From contig NZ_FNSO01000004.1 in the NCBI RefSeq assembly GCF_900105945.1, positions 6,886,001-6,950,000 of the forward strand: DNA of 64,000 nucleotides, in the 5' to 3' direction. Positions 15,811 through 23,403 of the stretch are shown one piece after another. The translations under genes and the position numbers were made by a program. The notes below the pieces were generated by a model. The model was not told the origin of the DNA, did not search any database, and saw nothing but the letters and a program-made list of their open reading frames with translations. The stretch is from Amycolatopsis tolypomycina. GTDB lineage: Bacteria > Actinomycetota > Actinomycetes > Mycobacteriales > Pseudonocardiaceae. Positions within the stretch are counted from its first letter, which is position 1; the number at the start of each line of letters is the position of its first letter.

Positions 15811-16281
15811 ATGACCCGAGTCGACTACTACAACGACCCGAACGCCCCCAAGGCCAACAGCATCGCAGTAGCCGTCTCGGCGTTCATCCAGGACGACGAA
15901 GGCCGGATTCTCATGATCAGGCGTACGGACAACGACCTGTACTCCATCCCAGGCGGCCAGCTAGAACTCGGTGAGACCCTGGCCGAGGCAGCAGTCCGGG
16001 AGGTACGCGAGGAGACCGGCATTGAGTGTCAAGTCACGGGGGTGATAGGCCTGTACTCAGACCCCAAGCACGTTATCGCCTACGACGACGGCGAAGTCAG
16101 GCAAGAATTCTCAATCTGTTTCCGCGCAGAACCTCGCGGCGGTTCGCTTCAAGTTAGCGACGAAAGCAAAGAAGTCCACTGGCTTCCACCGAAAGAGCTA
16201 ACAAATCTAAAGATCCACTCGGCGATCATTCTACGCATAACGCACGCCCTTCAAGGACGCGCCCAAGTTTACTTCTCGTAG
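15811..16281 (+). CDS. Nudix hydrolase, Pif-like
   Basis: A 156-residue Nudix protein. The Nudix box (residues 48-70) is complete, with LGETLAEAAVREVREETG giving the REVREE metal-binding core. Position next to the element's regulator matches pSAM2 pif, a Nudix-motif protein that blocks redundant transfer between cells already carrying the element. The ATG has a perfect AGGAGG and follows the regulator stop by eight bases, so they are co-expressed. Substrate is unknown; a housekeeping nucleotide role cannot be ruled out. Confidence 0.8.
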   Translation: MTRVDYYNDPNAPKANSIAVAVSAFIQDDEGRILMIRRTDNDLYSIPGGQLELGETLAEAAVREVREETGIECQVTGVIGLYSDPKHVIAYDDGEVRQEFSICFRAEPRGGSLQVSDESKEVHWLPPKELTNLKIHSAIILRITHALQGRAQVYFS

Positions 16282-16288
16282 ACTAAAT

Positions 16289-16984
16289 CTATGCACTCTG
16301 CACCTCGGCGACATCCTTTTGCGTCGCCGAGTAACGATACAGAGCATCACGCGCATGATCGATAATGGTCGTCCGCAACCTGGTTAGCATATCAAGGACG
16401 TCATCACAGCTTTTCTCAAAAGTCGACGACTCCGGAAAATAGAGCCTTCCGTGGGCGATTTCATTTCGCGCATCACATAACGATCGATCAATAAAGTGCT
16501 TACGCGTCACGAAGTCATCGATCGGCAAGCCGATGGCCGTGAACATTTCTATCAGAACGTCGTGCCGAAGATTTGATCTTGTGTTTATCACAGCTTTTTT
16601 CGGAACGCGCGCACGTGCGACACCGGGACGCCGCACAAGATCCAACGTATCCAAAGTGGCAGCTTCATCTCCCGCATCCAACCGACGCATGAGCGACTTC
16701 AGGGCAGTAACCAAAAACCCGTCACTAAGTTCCTCGTAACGAAGCTTGCGAACGGCAACGTAGTTCAAGTAGCCTTCGCAAGCTTCTTTAGCGTAGCCTT
16801 CCCAGTGAGCATAAAGAAGGGCGACCGCACCCCTAGCGAGCGCGCGAGTTAAGGGGGCATCTGGAGCACTTCGCTCGTGACGTTCCAACTCCCTGGCCAG
16901 CGCGACTAATTCCGCGCGCCTCCAAGCCAGGTCGTCGTCCAGCAAAGTCTCCAACTGAGTTAGAGTCTTTGGCGATGACGTCAT
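16289..16984 (-). CDS. HEPN-domain protein (MAE_28990/MAE_18760-like), putative RNase toxin
   Basis: A 231-residue, largely helical protein. It carries the HEPN RNase motif RNEIAHG (Arg173-Asn174 to His178) and an upstream LLYAHWEGYAKEACEGYLNY helix typical of the MAE_28990/MAE_18760-like HEPN group. HEPN proteins of this type are predicted metal-independent RNases in toxin or abortive-infection systems. Its ATG overlaps the stop of the DUF262 gene (ATGA, 16981-16984), so the two are translated together. The pair is more AT-rich than the element core, a sign of separate acquisition. The RNase role is inferred from the motif and linkage. Confidence 0.8.
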   Translation of the reverse strand: MTSSPKTLTQLETLLDDDLAWRRAELVALARELERHERSAPDAPLTRALARGAVALLYAHWEGYAKEACEGYLNYVAVRKLRYEELSDGFLVTALKSLMRRLDAGDEAATLDTLDLVRRPGVARARVPKKAVINTRSNLRHDVLIEMFTAIGLPIDDFVTRKHFIDRSLCDARNEIAHGRLYFPESSTFEKSCDDVLDMLTRLRTTIIDHARDALYRYSATQKDVAEVQSA

Positions 16985-18108
16985 CGCGACCTCGAAAAAT
17001 AGACTCGCGCGTCGGTGATAAGCCTAGGAACTCGCCTACGCGGACTGACACCCGTGCCAGAATTATCGCGAAACTCAGGAGCAGACCAGCTACTCCTGAT
17101 CCGGTCACGAAGGCCGTCGGGATCATCTATCCAGTCCGCAAGATTGGCAACAACACCTGCGGTCACGAACTCAAAACTAGAAATCGAGAACGCGCCCAGA
17201 TGCCGATGACCATCAAAGCGGCGAAATGCATCCTCGCCAAGCGCCCGGTCAAGTAGCGAGAAAGTCTCTTCGAATTTCTGGGAGTCTATCTCTGACGAGT
17301 CCGTGCCATACGTTTTTGATGCCGCACGCATCCAGTCCGTCAAGTAGTCTCCGTACTCCTTATCCAACTGCTCACGGCGCCCGTGATAGCTCGCATGAAG
17401 GAAGAACCTAAGCGCCAACTCTTGACGATAAGACTGAGACTCTTTCGCCTCGGAAAGCGGAACTGTTGCAATGAAGTTAGGCGTCTCCGCCAGACGCACC
17501 AACTCGTTGAACATCGAAACATTCAACATAACCAAGAGGCAATTTCGCGCTTCTTGCAATGAGAGTTGCGTGCCGGAGTTAAGACGCTGAAACATGTCGT
17601 ACTTGGCATTTGCATCCGACTGTTTAGCGATGATCCTAAATTCAATCTTGGCACGCTTGAAGTCGCGCTGCATCACATCACTGAAGACTCGATCGCCCAC
17701 TTCCCACGTGTAGCCCTCCAAATCTGGCAGGTATTCGGTAGCCTCAAGAACCGAAGGTGGTCGAAGCCGGCGCTCTTCGTCTCGGTATATTCCGACAAAC
17801 TCAAGGATAGTTGACAATCGCTGAACGCCGTCAATAACATCCCATACGCCATCCTTGCGCTGAGAGACAAAGATCGGCGGGATGGGAATCTTCAACAGGA
17901 TTGATTCAATCAGTCGAGATTTTTGCTCGATGTTCCACCTGAAGATGCGCTGAAATTCTGGATGAATATCGATATCACTGTCGCGATACATCGAGATTAC
18001 CTCACCAATGGACATTGGGTATCCGTCAGTGTGTATCTCTTTGGCTTTCTCCGAGACTTGGTCTTCCAGTGACATGCTCATCCTGTCATCTCTAGCTGTG
18101 GTCTCCAT
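16981..18108 (-). CDS. DUF262 (GmrS/ParB-like) protein
   Basis: A 375-residue DUF262 protein. Diagnostic segments are HPEFQRIFRW near residue 50 and VIDGVQRLSTI (residues 91-101), the DGQQR-type motif of the ParB/Srx-like fold found in GmrSD-type restriction enzymes. The C-terminal DUF1524 HNH nuclease of GmrD is absent: the protein ends after a helical region without an HNH signature. Instead the partner is the HEPN protein, which may provide the RNase. Regulation or sensing through nucleotide or modified-DNA binding is a hypothesis only. The start at 18108 lacks a clear ribosome site; in-frame ATGs at 18081 and 18075 are alternatives. Confidence 0.8.
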   Translation of the reverse strand: METTARDDRMSMSLEDQVSEKAKEIHTDGYPMSIGEVISMYRDSDIDIHPEFQRIFRWNIEQKSRLIESILLKIPIPPIFVSQRKDGVWDVIDGVQRLSTILEFVGIYRDEERRLRPPSVLEATEYLPDLEGYTWEVGDRVFSDVMQRDFKRAKIEFRIIAKQSDANAKYDMFQRLNSGTQLSLQEARNCLLVMLNVSMFNELVRLAETPNFIATVPLSEAKESQSYRQELALRFFLHASYHGRREQLDKEYGDYLTDWMRAASKTYGTDSSEIDSQKFEETFSLLDRALGEDAFRRFDGHRHLGAFSISSFEFVTAGVVANLADWIDDPDGLRDRIRSSWSAPEFRDNSGTGVSPRRRVPRLITDARVYFSRSR

Positions 18109-18179
18109 GCAAACCAGGCAATGCCGACTTCATCGTACGTCTGCCCACATGCTGCCGAACTTGCCTCTATGAGATCAAG

Positions 18180-18204
18180 GGCGCGCCGCCGATGGCGGCG
18201 CGCC
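18180..18204. repeat. Perfect GC hairpin
   Basis: GGCGCGCCGCC and GGCGGCGCGCC separated by GAT: an 11-bp stem with a three-base loop, 72 bases upstream of the DUF262 start. No T-tract follows, so it could be a terminator for rightward transcripts, a replication or transfer site, or simply a barrier at the module boundary. Confidence 0.5.
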
Positions 18205-18567
18205 TGTCACCTACGCAGCCCCTCGCCTTGGCAGCCGCATCCGCTTCCGACACGGCGGGCTGCCGCTCCGCTTCGCCCGCCGGCCGGGCGGTGCGGCCGC
18301 CAGCGGGTCACCTGGCGCAGCGCCGCGCGGCGGCGGCACACGGGTCCCCAGAGCCAACGTTGGCCTCCCTCTGCGAGCGGCTGTGCCATACGGGTCGTTC
18401 GTGACTCGATCTCCGTTACGCACCGTCGTGAGGGACCTCCATCCCGACGCCTGATCGTGACAACGGCCGGTAGCACCGCGTCAAGACGGGAAAGCGTGTC
18501 TTGACCCGGCACCACCGGCCGCGTGCTGGCTTCGTATCGGGATGCAGGGGGAGGTGTGGCTGGTCCG

Positions 18568-18588
18568 CCAGGCCGTCTCCAGGCCGTC
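18568..18588. repeat. Right pair of CCAGGCCGTC repeats (possible integrase arm sites)
   Basis: CCAGGCCGTC at 18568-18577 and again at 18579-18588, 108-128 bases inside attR and in the same orientation as the two copies near attL. Confidence 0.35.
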
Positions 18589-18695
18589 AGAGGCCGGGGA
18601 GAGGCGACAGACGACGAGAACTAACGAGACACATCAGTGCAGCTCAGAGGCGGTTTTCGCCCAAGATCACGAGGTCGACGAAACCCAGCTGAGAA

Positions 18696-18785
18696 ATTCT
18701 GGACATCTTCGAGGGGACGCAGCAGATTCAGCAGCTGATCGTCGCGAGGCGGATCCTCGGGAAGACGTCGGCCGAGCTGAAGTAA
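18696..18785 (+). pseudogene. Displaced 3' end of the acyl-CoA dehydrogenase gene, with attR core
   Basis: Thirty codons, ATTCTGGACATCTTCGAGGG onward, encode the same 29 C-terminal residues as 7876-7965 and end in TAA. The first 20 bases are the attR core (18696-18715). There is no start codon, so this is a stranded gene end, most simply the host's original 3' terminus pushed 10.8 kb away by integration. Excision would rejoin it to the dehydrogenase gene. Confidence 0.88.
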
Positions 18786-18789
18786 TGCG

Positions 18790-18822
18790 AAAGGGCCGCC
18801 CTCAATCCGAGGGCGGCCCTTT
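18790..18822. terminator. Original fadE terminator, bidirectional
   Basis: AAAGGGCCGCCCTC and GAGGGCGGCCCTTT form a perfect 14-bp stem with loop AATCC. It stands between the displaced fadE end and the converging hydrolase gene and serves both. Confidence 0.85.
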
Positions 18823-18824
18823 CC

Positions 18825-19880
18825 TCAAGAGATCTGGTCGTCCAGGAACTCGTCCAGGTAGCGCCACGTCGTTCCGCGCGCCTTCCGGCCCGTCAGCACC
18901 CCCAGGTGTCCACCCGGCGCCGTCTTGAAGCGGACCTCCGGGGCCTTGTCCAGCAGCTCCACCACGCGCTCGACCGACGGCCTCGGCGCGATCGTGTCGT
19001 TCTCGCCCGCCACCACCATCGTCGGGACTCGGACCGAGGACAGCGAAATGATCCGGCCGTTCAGGTCCACCTTGCCCTCCGCCAGGTCGTTCGTGCGGAA
19101 CAGGCGGTGGTACAGCTGGCCGAACGTGCGGCCCGGGTACGCGTACATGTTGCTCATGAAGTGGTCGACCGCCTCGATCTGGGCGAGATAGTCCCGGTCG
19201 TCGAGATGGGACAGGATCGCGATCGGCTTCGTGATTTCCTTGCTGATGCCCGTTGCGCGGAACACGCGGCTGACCAAATAGGACGGCGCGCCGCCGAAGG
19301 CTCGATAAATCGGCGTCAGGAGGTGGCCGTTCGTCAGGTCCACCAACGGCCTGAACGGGGCCACGATCGGGATGGCCGTGAAGTCCACCGGCGAGCCGAT
19401 CGCGGTGATCGAGGCGATCGGGAGGTCCGGCTGGTCGGCGTTCACCAGCAGCGAGAAGATCCCGCCCAGCGACCACGACACCAGGTGCACGTCCTGGCCG
19501 CCGGCGTCCGCACTGACGCGCCGGATCGCTCGGGGCAGCACCTCGTCGATCCAGTGCTCGATGCCCAGGCGGCGATCCGAGAACGCCACCATGCCGTAGT
19601 CGACCAGGTACGTGTTGCGGCCGCGGTCGATCAGGTGCTCGATGAGGCTGCAGCCGCGGCGGAGGTCGAAGCAGATCGCCGGTGCCGCCAGTGGGGGCAC
19701 CAGCAGGATCGGGGGCCCGGACACCGTCCCGCCGCTGTGGGTCATCCGGTACAGCGAACGGTTGGGGCCCTGGTCGATCAGCACCCGCGGCATCGGGCGC
19801 AGGTCGGCGACGCCGCCGTGCAGCACCTTGCCGACCACGTTCGACGCCGCGGCAGCCAGCCGTGCGGGTGGTGAAACCAT
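18825..19880 (-). CDS. Alpha/beta hydrolase, class III PHA synthase-like
   Basis: A 351-residue alpha/beta hydrolase resembling PhaC-type proteins: ILLVPPLAAPAICFDLRRG, LVDYGMVAFSDRRLGIEHW and the nucleophile elbow VSWSLGGIFS, where Ser takes the place of the Cys of true PHA synthases. A late AGENDTIAP and GGHLGVLTG supply the expected Asp and His. Polyester synthesis is therefore unlikely; acyl transfer or ester hydrolysis is more plausible. ATG 19880 is chosen over 19916 because GAGG lies four bases upstream. It stands 104 bases after an SDR gene on the same strand and could be co-transcribed. Confidence 0.75.
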   Translation of the reverse strand: MVSPPARLAAAASNVVGKVLHGGVADLRPMPRVLIDQGPNRSLYRMTHSGGTVSGPPILLVPPLAAPAICFDLRRGCSLIEHLIDRGRNTYLVDYGMVAFSDRRLGIEHWIDEVLPRAIRRVSADAGGQDVHLVSWSLGGIFSLLVNADQPDLPIASITAIGSPVDFTAIPIVAPFRPLVDLTNGHLLTPIYRAFGGAPSYLVSRVFRATGISKEITKPIAILSHLDDRDYLAQIEAVDHFMSNMYAYPGRTFGQLYHRLFRTNDLAEGKVDLNGRIISLSSVRVPTMVVAGENDTIAPRPSVERVVELLDKAPEVRFKTAPGGHLGVLTGRKARGTTWRYLDEFLDDQIS

Positions 19881-19983
19881 TTTCCTCACGCCTCCCAAGA
19901 ACCGATCCGGAGGCAATCTTGCCGGGCCGGGCGGGCGGACTCAACAGCACCACCCCCGCAGGCACGTCCAATTCGGACGGTCG

Positions 19984-20826
19984 CTAGTCCGTCCGAGTTA
20001 CCCCGGGGCCGCTCTCGGCGGCCCGCGCTTCGTACGCCGCGCGAGCCGGGGAATGGGCTGCTGAAGCCAAAAGCCGGTCTGCTTTCAACGCCCGCGCGAA
20101 CGCTTCGCCCGCCCTGCGCGGCAGCAGCCGCGTGAGCTTGCCCATAGTGCCCAGCGAGCGGGGCACGAAAACGTCGAAACGAGGTTTGCGCAGTGCGGAT
20201 ACGATGGCGTCGGCCACATCTTCCGGCCGCACGGACTTGAACAGCTTCGCCTCGGCGAGGCCGCTCGCGAGTTCCGTCCGCACGATGCCGGGCATCACGC
20301 ACGAAACGTGGACGCCGCTGCCGTGCAGTTCCAGGTGCACCGCCTCGGACAGCCCGACGACGGCGTGCTTGGTGGCGCAGTAGGTCGCCGCCCCGGGGAA
20401 GCCGGCCTTGCCCGCGAACGACGCGACGTTCACGATGTGCCCGCTGCCCCGCGGCCGCATCCGCCGCACCGCCTCGCGCGTGCCGTGGATGACGGCGTGC
20501 AGGTTGATCTCCAGCTGACGCCGGGTCGTCGCGTCGCTCTCGGTCTCGAGGTCGCCGAGCGGCATGATGCCGGCGTTGTTGATCAGCACGTCGATCCGGC
20601 CGTGGCGGCGTTCGACCTCGTCGAGGAACTCCGTGAACCCGCGGATGTCGGTGACGTCCAGCGGCAGCGCGTCGGCCCCCAGCTCGCCGGCGGTCTTCTC
20701 GGCCCGGACCTGGTCGAGGTCGCCGATCACCACCTTCGCGCCCAGCCGGGCCAGCGCCGACGCGGTCGCCGCGCCGATCCCCTGCCCGCCGCCGGTGATG
20801 ACGACGACCTTGCCGACGAGTTCCAT
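19984..20826 (-). CDS. Short-chain dehydrogenase/reductase (SDR)
   Basis: A 280-residue classical SDR. Cofactor motif TGGGQGIG, NNAG, catalytic Ser in VNVASFAGKAG and Tyr/Lys in YCATKH are all visible. The Asp after the second strand (VVIGDLD) suggests NAD preference. Long C-terminal part (RRAGEAFARALKADRLLASAAH) is typical of actinobacterial SDRs of uncertain substrate, often linked to lipids. ATG 20826 is fixed by AAGGGG five bases upstream. A 21-base inverted repeat lies in its promoter. Confidence 0.88.
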   Translation of the reverse strand: MELVGKVVVITGGGQGIGAATASALARLGAKVVIGDLDQVRAEKTAGELGADALPLDVTDIRGFTEFLDEVERRHGRIDVLINNAGIMPLGDLETESDATTRRQLEINLHAVIHGTREAVRRMRPRGSGHIVNVASFAGKAGFPGAATYCATKHAVVGLSEAVHLELHGSGVHVSCVMPGIVRTELASGLAEAKLFKSVRPEDVADAIVSALRKPRFDVFVPRSLGTMGKLTRLLPRRAGEAFARALKADRLLASAAHSPARAAYEARAAESGPGVTRTD

Positions 20827-20840
20827 GGCGACCCCTTCGT

Positions 20841-20861
20841 CTGTTGGCAATGCGTCAACAG
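20841..20861. promoter_or_regulatory. Operator-like inverted repeat before the SDR gene
   Basis: CTGTTG and CAACAG six-base arms separated by nine bases, 15 bases upstream of the SDR start. On the minus strand it includes TTGACG, a possible -35. This is consistent with a repressor site overlapping a promoter. Confidence 0.45.
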
Positions 20862-20885
20862 TGTGCCCCCGGAACCGGTCCGGCG

Positions 20886-21398
20886 CTACCCCACGCGCTG
20901 CTCCAGCACCTGCCCCACCCACTCGCCGACGGTGAAGCGGACCGTCGGCTTGAACCCCTGGCTCTCGTAGTACCGCTGCAGTTCGCCGTCGCCGCCCGCC
21001 CAGCAGTCGACGCGGACGAGGTCGATGCCGCGCCGCCGGGCCTCGTCGAGCGCGTACTCGATCAGGCGGCCGCCGACGCGGCGCCCGGTGAACCGCCGTG
21101 ACGTGATGAGCAGCCGGATGTACAGCTCACGCTCGTCGACCGCCGGCACGTGCTCGTCGTGTTCCTCGGAGACGATCAGCGCGCCCGCCGCCTCGCCGTC
21201 GACCACCGCGATGCGCAGGCCCGGGTCCGCCGCCATGCCCTTGACCCGCTCGACGCGCTTCGGGACGCCGCTCCACGGCTCGGTCCCCCACTGCTTCGAG
21301 CTGCCGCGGGCGACCAGCCATTCGACGGCCTCGTCGAAGAAGCCCAGCAGCGTGTCGACGTCCCCGGAATCACCCGATCGGATGACGATGTTGTCCAT
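20886..21398 (-). CDS. GNAT-family N-acetyltransferase
   Basis: A 170-residue GNAT. The acetyl-CoA loop reads RRFTGRRVGGRLIEYALDEARRRG, preceded by the strand ELYIRLLITS and followed by VRVDCWAGGDGELQRYYESQGF. The substrate cannot be read from sequence. The gene follows map by nine bases, so the two are likely one transcript. Its stop lies 60 bases before the SDR start. Confidence 0.85.
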   Translation of the reverse strand: MDNIVIRSGDSGDVDTLLGFFDEAVEWLVARGSSKQWGTEPWSGVPKRVERVKGMAADPGLRIAVVDGEAAGALIVSEEHDEHVPAVDERELYIRLLITSRRFTGRRVGGRLIEYALDEARRRGIDLVRVDCWAGGDGELQRYYESQGFKPTVRFTVGEWVGQVLEQRVG

Positions 21399-21407
21399 TC
21401 CCCCTGT

Positions 21408-22172
21408 CTACCGCACGGTGAGCACGCGCGGGCCGTCTTCGGCGATCGCGATGGTGTGCTCGACGTGCGCGGCGCGGCTGCCGTCGGCGGTCAGGATGGA
21501 CCAGCCGTCCTGGGCGTACCGGTAGGCGTCGCCGCCCCGGGTGAGCATCGGCTCGATCGCCAGCGCGAGGCCCGGCTTGAGCCGCATTCCGCGGCCCGCG
21601 CGGCCTTCGTTCGGCAGATGCGGGTCCTCGTGCATCGCGCGGCCGATGCCGTGCCCGCCGTGGTCTTCGAGCATGCCGTGGCCCTGCGCACGCCCGGCGA
21701 CGCCGATCGCGTACGAGATGTCGCCGAGCTTCGCGCCGGGCCGGGCGGCGGCGATCCCGGCGGCCAGTGCCCGCTCGGTGGCCTCGATGAGCGCGAGGTC
21801 GGCCGGGTCGGCGGTGCCGACGACGAAGCTGATCGCGGCGTCGCCGTTCCAGCCGTCGAGGATCGCGCCGCAGTCGATGCTGACCAGGTCGCCGTCCTGG
21901 ATGCGGTACGCGGTCGGGATGCCGTGCACGACGACGTCGTTGACGCTGGCGCAGAGGACGTTCGGGTAGGGCGTCGGCGCGGACCGCGGCTGGTAGTGCA
22001 GGAACGACGGCTTCGCGCCCGCCTCGCTGATGACGTGCGCGGCGACCTCGTCCAGCTCCAGCAGGGAGACGCCGATCGCGGCGGCCTCCTTGACCGCGTG
22101 CAGCGTGTTCGCCACCACCCGCCCGGCCTCGCGCATCATCGCCAGCTCGGACTCTGTTTTGATCTCGACCAT
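21408..22172 (-). CDS. map: Methionine aminopeptidase, type I
   Basis: A 254-residue methionine aminopeptidase that removes the initiator Met from nascent proteins. All five metal ligands are visible: Asp in SIDCGA, Asp in NGDAAIS, His in GHGIGRAMHE, Glu in AIEPML and Glu in HVEHTIA. There is no Shine-Dalgarno sequence, and the ATG is one base from a 28-base palindrome containing TATAGT eight bases before the start, so the transcript is probably leaderless and repressible. Being an accessory copy away from ribosomal genes, it is likely a second map paralogue. Confidence 0.93.
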   Translation of the reverse strand: MVEIKTESELAMMREAGRVVANTLHAVKEAAAIGVSLLELDEVAAHVISEAGAKPSFLHYQPRSAPTPYPNVLCASVNDVVVHGIPTAYRIQDGDLVSIDCGAILDGWNGDAAISFVVGTADPADLALIEATERALAAGIAAARPGAKLGDISYAIGVAGRAQGHGMLEDHGGHGIGRAMHEDPHLPNEGRAGRGMRLKPGLALAIEPMLTRGGDAYRYAQDGWSILTADGSRAAHVEHTIAIAEDGPRVLTVR

Positions 22173-22173
22173 G

Positions 22174-22201
22174 GCGATAACTATACCGGTATAGTTATCG
22201 C
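22174..22201. promoter_or_regulatory. 28-base perfect palindrome over the map promoter
   Basis: Arms GCGATAACTATACC and GGTATAGTTATCGC abut with no spacer. On the minus strand TATAGT is a good -10, with TTCGAC 17 bases upstream as a -35 and the ATG just after. A bound repressor would cover the spacer and -10. Confidence 0.7.
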
Positions 22202-22215
22202 TGTCGAATGGGGAC

Positions 22216-23370
22216 TCAGCCGACCCCGAGGTGGCGGGAGATCAGCATCTTCTGGACCTCGCTCGTCCCTTCGCCGATCTCCAGGATCTTCGCGTCGCGG
22301 TAGAAGCGGCTGACCGGGAACTCGTTCATGAACCCGTAGCCGCCGAAGATCTGGGTGGCGTCGCGAGCGTTGTCCATCGCCGCGTTGGAGGCCACCAGCT
22401 TGGCGATCGACGCCTCCTTCTTGAACGGCTCGCCGCGCAGCATCTTGGCCGCCGCCTGGTAGTACGCCAGGCGGGCGGTGTGCGCGCGGACCTCCATGTC
22501 CGCGATCTTGAACTGGATCGCCTGGTACTCGCCGATCCGCTTGCCGAACGCCACCCGGTCCTTGACGTACCTCAGGCACTCGTCCACGCAGCCCTGCGCG
22601 AGACCGACCGACAGCGCGGCGATCGCGACGCGGCCCTCGTCCAAAATGGACAGGAACTGCGCGTACCCGCGGCCGCGGACGCCGATCAGGTTCTCCACCG
22701 GCACGCGGACGTCCGCAAAGGACAGTTCGTGGGTGTCCGAGCAGTTCCAGCCGACCTTGGAGTACTTCGGGGCCACCGAGAAGCCCGGCGTGCCGGACGG
22801 GATGAGGATCGCCGAGATCTCCTTGCGGCCGTTCTCCATCACGTCGGTGACGGCGGTGGCCGTGACGAACCGGGTGATGTCCGTGCCCGAGTTCGTGATG
22901 AACGCCTTGCTGCCGTTGACGACCCACTCGTCGCCGTCGAGCGAGGCGCGGGTGCGCGTCGCCCCGGCGTCCGAGCCGCCGCCCGGTTCGGTCAGGCCGA
23001 AGCCGCCCAGTGCCGTGCCCGCGCACAGGTCGGGGAGCCACTTCTCCTTCTGCTCCTGCGTGCCGAAGCGGAAGATCGGCATCGCGCCGAGGGAGACGCC
23101 GGCCTCCAGGGTGATCGCGACCGACGAGTCGACCCGCGCCAGCTCCTCCAGTGCCAGGCACAGCGCGAAGTAGTCGCCGCCCATGCCGCCGAACTCCTCG
23201 GGGAACGGCAGGCCGAACAGGCCCATCTCGCCCATCTTCGCGACGATCTCGTACGGGAACTCTTCCTTCTCGTACAGCTCGCCGATCACCGGCGCGACCT
23301 CCGCGCGCGCGAAGTCCTCGACGGTCTTGCGGAGGGACTCGTACTCCTCGTCCAGGCGGAAGTCGATCAC
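22216..23370 (-). CDS. Acyl-CoA dehydrogenase of the carboxylase operon
   Basis: A 384-residue acyl-CoA dehydrogenase with GGFGLTEPGGGSDAGA, QIFGGYGFMNEFPVSRFYRD and the C-terminal EGTSEVQKMLISRHL. It is preceded 53 bases upstream by a biotin-dependent acyl-CoA carboxylase operon, the arrangement of leucine/isovalerate catabolism (isovaleryl-CoA dehydrogenase feeding methylcrotonyl-CoA carboxylase). Citronellyl- or other branched acyl-CoA routes are alternatives. GAGGAG precedes the ATG by nine bases. Confidence 0.85.
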   Translation of the reverse strand: MIDFRLDEEYESLRKTVEDFARAEVAPVIGELYEKEEFPYEIVAKMGEMGLFGLPFPEEFGGMGGDYFALCLALEELARVDSSVAITLEAGVSLGAMPIFRFGTQEQKEKWLPDLCAGTALGGFGLTEPGGGSDAGATRTRASLDGDEWVVNGSKAFITNSGTDITRFVTATAVTDVMENGRKEISAILIPSGTPGFSVAPKYSKVGWNCSDTHELSFADVRVPVENLIGVRGRGYAQFLSILDEGRVAIAALSVGLAQGCVDECLRYVKDRVAFGKRIGEYQAIQFKIADMEVRAHTARLAYYQAAAKMLRGEPFKKEASIAKLVASNAAMDNARDATQIFGGYGFMNEFPVSRFYRDAKILEIGEGTSEVQKMLISRHLGVG

Positions 23371-23403
23371 TGCTGCTCCTCGTGGGGCGTTACTGTGCTG
23401 ATG

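Larger units (their letters stand above)
18109..18695. other. Gene-free right arm of the AICE
   Basis: 587 bases with no convincing coding sequence. It holds an 11-bp perfect hairpin (18180-18204), an inverted repeat GTCAAGAC/GTCTTGAC (18480-18487 and 18498-18505) and two CCAGGCCGTC repeats near the end. It abruptly changes from AT-richer to very GC-rich at about 18180. It may hold cis-acting sites (origin, transfer locus or integrase arms) but none is recognisable by sequence. Confidence 0.5.
7876..18715. mobile_element. Actinomycete integrative and conjugative element (AICE, pSAM2-like)
   Basis: A 10.8-kb element bounded by 20-base direct repeats. Its core modules in order are integrase, excisionase, RepSA-like initiator, a small protein, TraB/FtsK translocase, several small AICE proteins, a Pra-like activator and, divergently, a DUF5919-type regulator and a Nudix protein. 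A HEPN-DUF262 pair sits before the right end. Organisation matches the pSAM2 class: tyrosine recombinase integration, rolling-circle-type replication and double-stranded DNA transfer by one translocase. All core genes look intact, so the element may still be functional. Integration is in a protein-coding gene rather than a tRNA gene. Confidence 0.9.

Noticed and set aside
18121..18504. Small proteins in the AICE right arm
   Set aside because: Open frames there are Arg/Pro/Ser-rich, lack ribosome sites and have no consistent codon bias.
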